Assembly (NCBI RefSeq): GCF_018863235.1
Contig: NZ_JAHKRS010000004.1
Location: forward strand, 1-64,000
Source of the DNA: Pseudomaricurvus albidus
GTDB taxonomy: Bacteria; Pseudomonadota; Gammaproteobacteria; Pseudomonadales; Cellvibrionaceae
DNA length: 64,000 nucleotides
Direction: 5' to 3'
The notes beneath the pieces were generated by a model. The model was not told the origin of the DNA, ran no database searches, and was given only the letters and a program-made list of their open reading frames with translations. Shown here piece after piece: positions 63,013-64,000 of the stretch (positions are counted from its first letter, which is position 1; every line of letters starts with the position of its first letter). A program made the translations under genes and the position numbers.

Positions 63013-64000
63013 GTGGTACCGAACGCTACCTTTTGCCCCGCAACAGTTTGCTGTGGCTGATTACGGCTCAGGGACTGGCCATCGCACCCATGCTGCTGGT
63101 TCTGCCGGCCTGGCTGATGGGACTCTGGACTCTGGTGTTGATCTGGCGGCTGCAGGAATTCCGCGGGCGATGGCCCATGCCGGGAAAATGGGTCAAGACA
63201 CTGATGGTGGTGGTCTGTGTCGCAGGTTTGTTTGTGTCGTTTGGACGCCTGCTGGGGCTGGAGCCCATGGTCACCATGCTGATTTGTGCCTTGTTACTCA
63301 AACAGCTTGAGATGCAGCGTCGCAAAGATGCCTTGCTTCTGGTCTATCTCACGTTCTTTTTGATCGGGGTGCAGTTTCTGTTCAGTCAGACCCTGTTGGC
63401 GTGTCTGTATGGCGCTGTATGTCTGTGGTGTGCGATCAGTTCCATGCTCAGTATGCATCAACCAACAGGGCATGAGCGGCCGTGGCGCTCACTGCGATTG
63501 GCCGGAAGATTGTTCCTGCATACTGTGCCCCTGATGATTCTGCTGTTTTTGGTGATGCCTCGCTTTGGATCACTTTGGTCTGTTCCCAGTCCCACTCAAT
63601 CGGCCAAAACCGGGGTCAGTGACAGTATGTCTCCGGGTGATTTTTCCCGCTTGTCCCGCGCAGGTGGGGTAGCCTTCAGAGTCAGTTTCGAAAGGCCGCG
63701 CCCACCGCAGGATCAATTGTATTGGCGTGGATTGGTGTTTTCTGACTTTGATGGACGAAGCTGGAGTCAGATCAAGGGGCGTAACTGGGGTTATCGCGAG
63801 GGAGCTTTGGTCAATTGGCAGCAGGGACCAAAGTCAGATTGGCGAAACGATGCAGAGTTGTTGGGTGATGATGCTTCTGAACCTTTGACATACAACATCA
63901 TTATGGAAGCCAGCCACCAATCCTGGTTGTACAGTTTGATGGTACCTGTGGAGTTTGAACAGGACCCTCTCTATGGGGTGACCCGCGATTTTACCCTGTT
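63009..64000 (+). CDS. TgpA-like membrane transglutaminase, partial (runs off the window)
   Basis: The first 330 codons are present. The protein begins MSGTERYLLPRNSLLWLITA with about five transmembrane helices in the first 190 residues, then the DUF3488 region (MPRFGSLWSVPSPTQSAKTG, DFSRLSRAGGVAFRVSF, YWRGLVFSDFDGRSW). The transglutaminase core should follow beyond 64000. ATGA overlaps the DUF58 stop, so the two are co-translated. The pairing matches P. aeruginosa TgpA. Confidence 0.9.
   Translation, partial: MSGTERYLLPRNSLLWLITAQGLAIAPMLLVLPAWLMGLWTLVLIWRLQEFRGRWPMPGKWVKTLMVVVCVAGLFVSFGRLLGLEPMVTMLICALLLKQLEMQRRKDALLLVYLTFFLIGVQFLFSQTLLACLYGAVCLWCAISSMLSMHQPTGHERPWRSLRLAGRLFLHTVPLMILLFLVMPRFGSLWSVPSPTQSAKTGVSDSMSPGDFSRLSRAGGVAFRVSFERPRPPQDQLYWRGLVFSDFDGRSWSQIKGRNWGYREGALVNWQQGPKSDWRNDAELLGDDASEPLTYNIIMEASHQSWLYSLMVPVEFEQDPLYGVTRDFTL

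Overview
The window looks like chromosomal DNA of a gammaproteobacterium, probably a free-living marine or aquatic member of the Oceanospirillales/Cellvibrionales/Pseudomonadales area. The grounds are the block ndk-rlmN-pilF-rodZ-ispG-hisS-yfgM-bamB-der, the hybrid iscR-iscS-suf iron-sulfur operon, several c-di-GMP proteins, and a type VI secretion (T6SS) effector cluster. Order and genus are inference. No rRNA or tRNA gene was found.

Region 1 (1-20.6 kb) is housekeeping. An 81-bp tandem array of terminator-like hairpins opens the window. Then come suhB (minus) and, on the plus strand, trmJ, iscR, a group I cysteine desulfurase, sufBCDS, sufA, sufT and sufE. There is no iscU, hscBA or fdx, so SUF seems to be the scaffold while IscR senses cluster status. 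The ndk-to-der block follows, with lipoproteins (PilF, BamB), the cell-shape protein RodZ, IspG, HisS, the SecYEG ancillary protein YfgM and the ribosome GTPase Der.

Region 2 (20.7-30.6 kb) holds small metabolic and stress genes: a VOC protein, a GNAT-like protein, pirin, glutathionyl-hydroquinone reductase, DoxX, a MazG-like pyrophosphohydrolase, YggL, a DsbA-family protein, a possible degenerate GIY-YIG protein, an MHYT-PAS-GGDEF-EAL protein and a PA0069-type radical SAM protein.

Region 3 (30.6-41.3 kb) is accessory DNA. It starts with about 43 units of a strict 21-bp degenerate repeat. An AT-rich defence-type island follows: a RipA-like membrane protein, an integron-type attC site, a GmrSD-like DUF262/DUF1524 protein and a complete ABC-three-component operon. 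Next come mobile-element debris (RAYT fragment, domain V-like hairpin, MITE-like palindrome, half attC-like site), a Trp-rich protein, an EAL protein, a thioredoxin-permease pair and a decayed partial copy of the thioredoxin gene.

Region 4 (41.3-46.2 kb) has an EAL-PAS protein, a secreted unknown, a DJ-1/PfpI protein behind a dyad, a PEP-CTERM protein and a flavin reductase.

Region 5 (46.3-61.2 kb) is the T6SS/polymorphic-toxin cluster. On the minus strand are a PP2C phosphatase, an RHS protein with a swapped-in C-terminal toxin, and three small genes, the last Tsi6-like. On the plus strand are a RAYT-like protein lacking its HUH motif, hcp, vgrG, a DUF6931-like gene, PAAR, a small secreted protein, a class 3 lipase and two possible immunity or accessory genes. 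No core tss genes are present, so this is an auxiliary effector cluster. Region 6 (61.2-64 kb) has a YjaG-like gene, a DUF58 gene and the start of a TgpA-like transglutaminase gene cut by the window edge.
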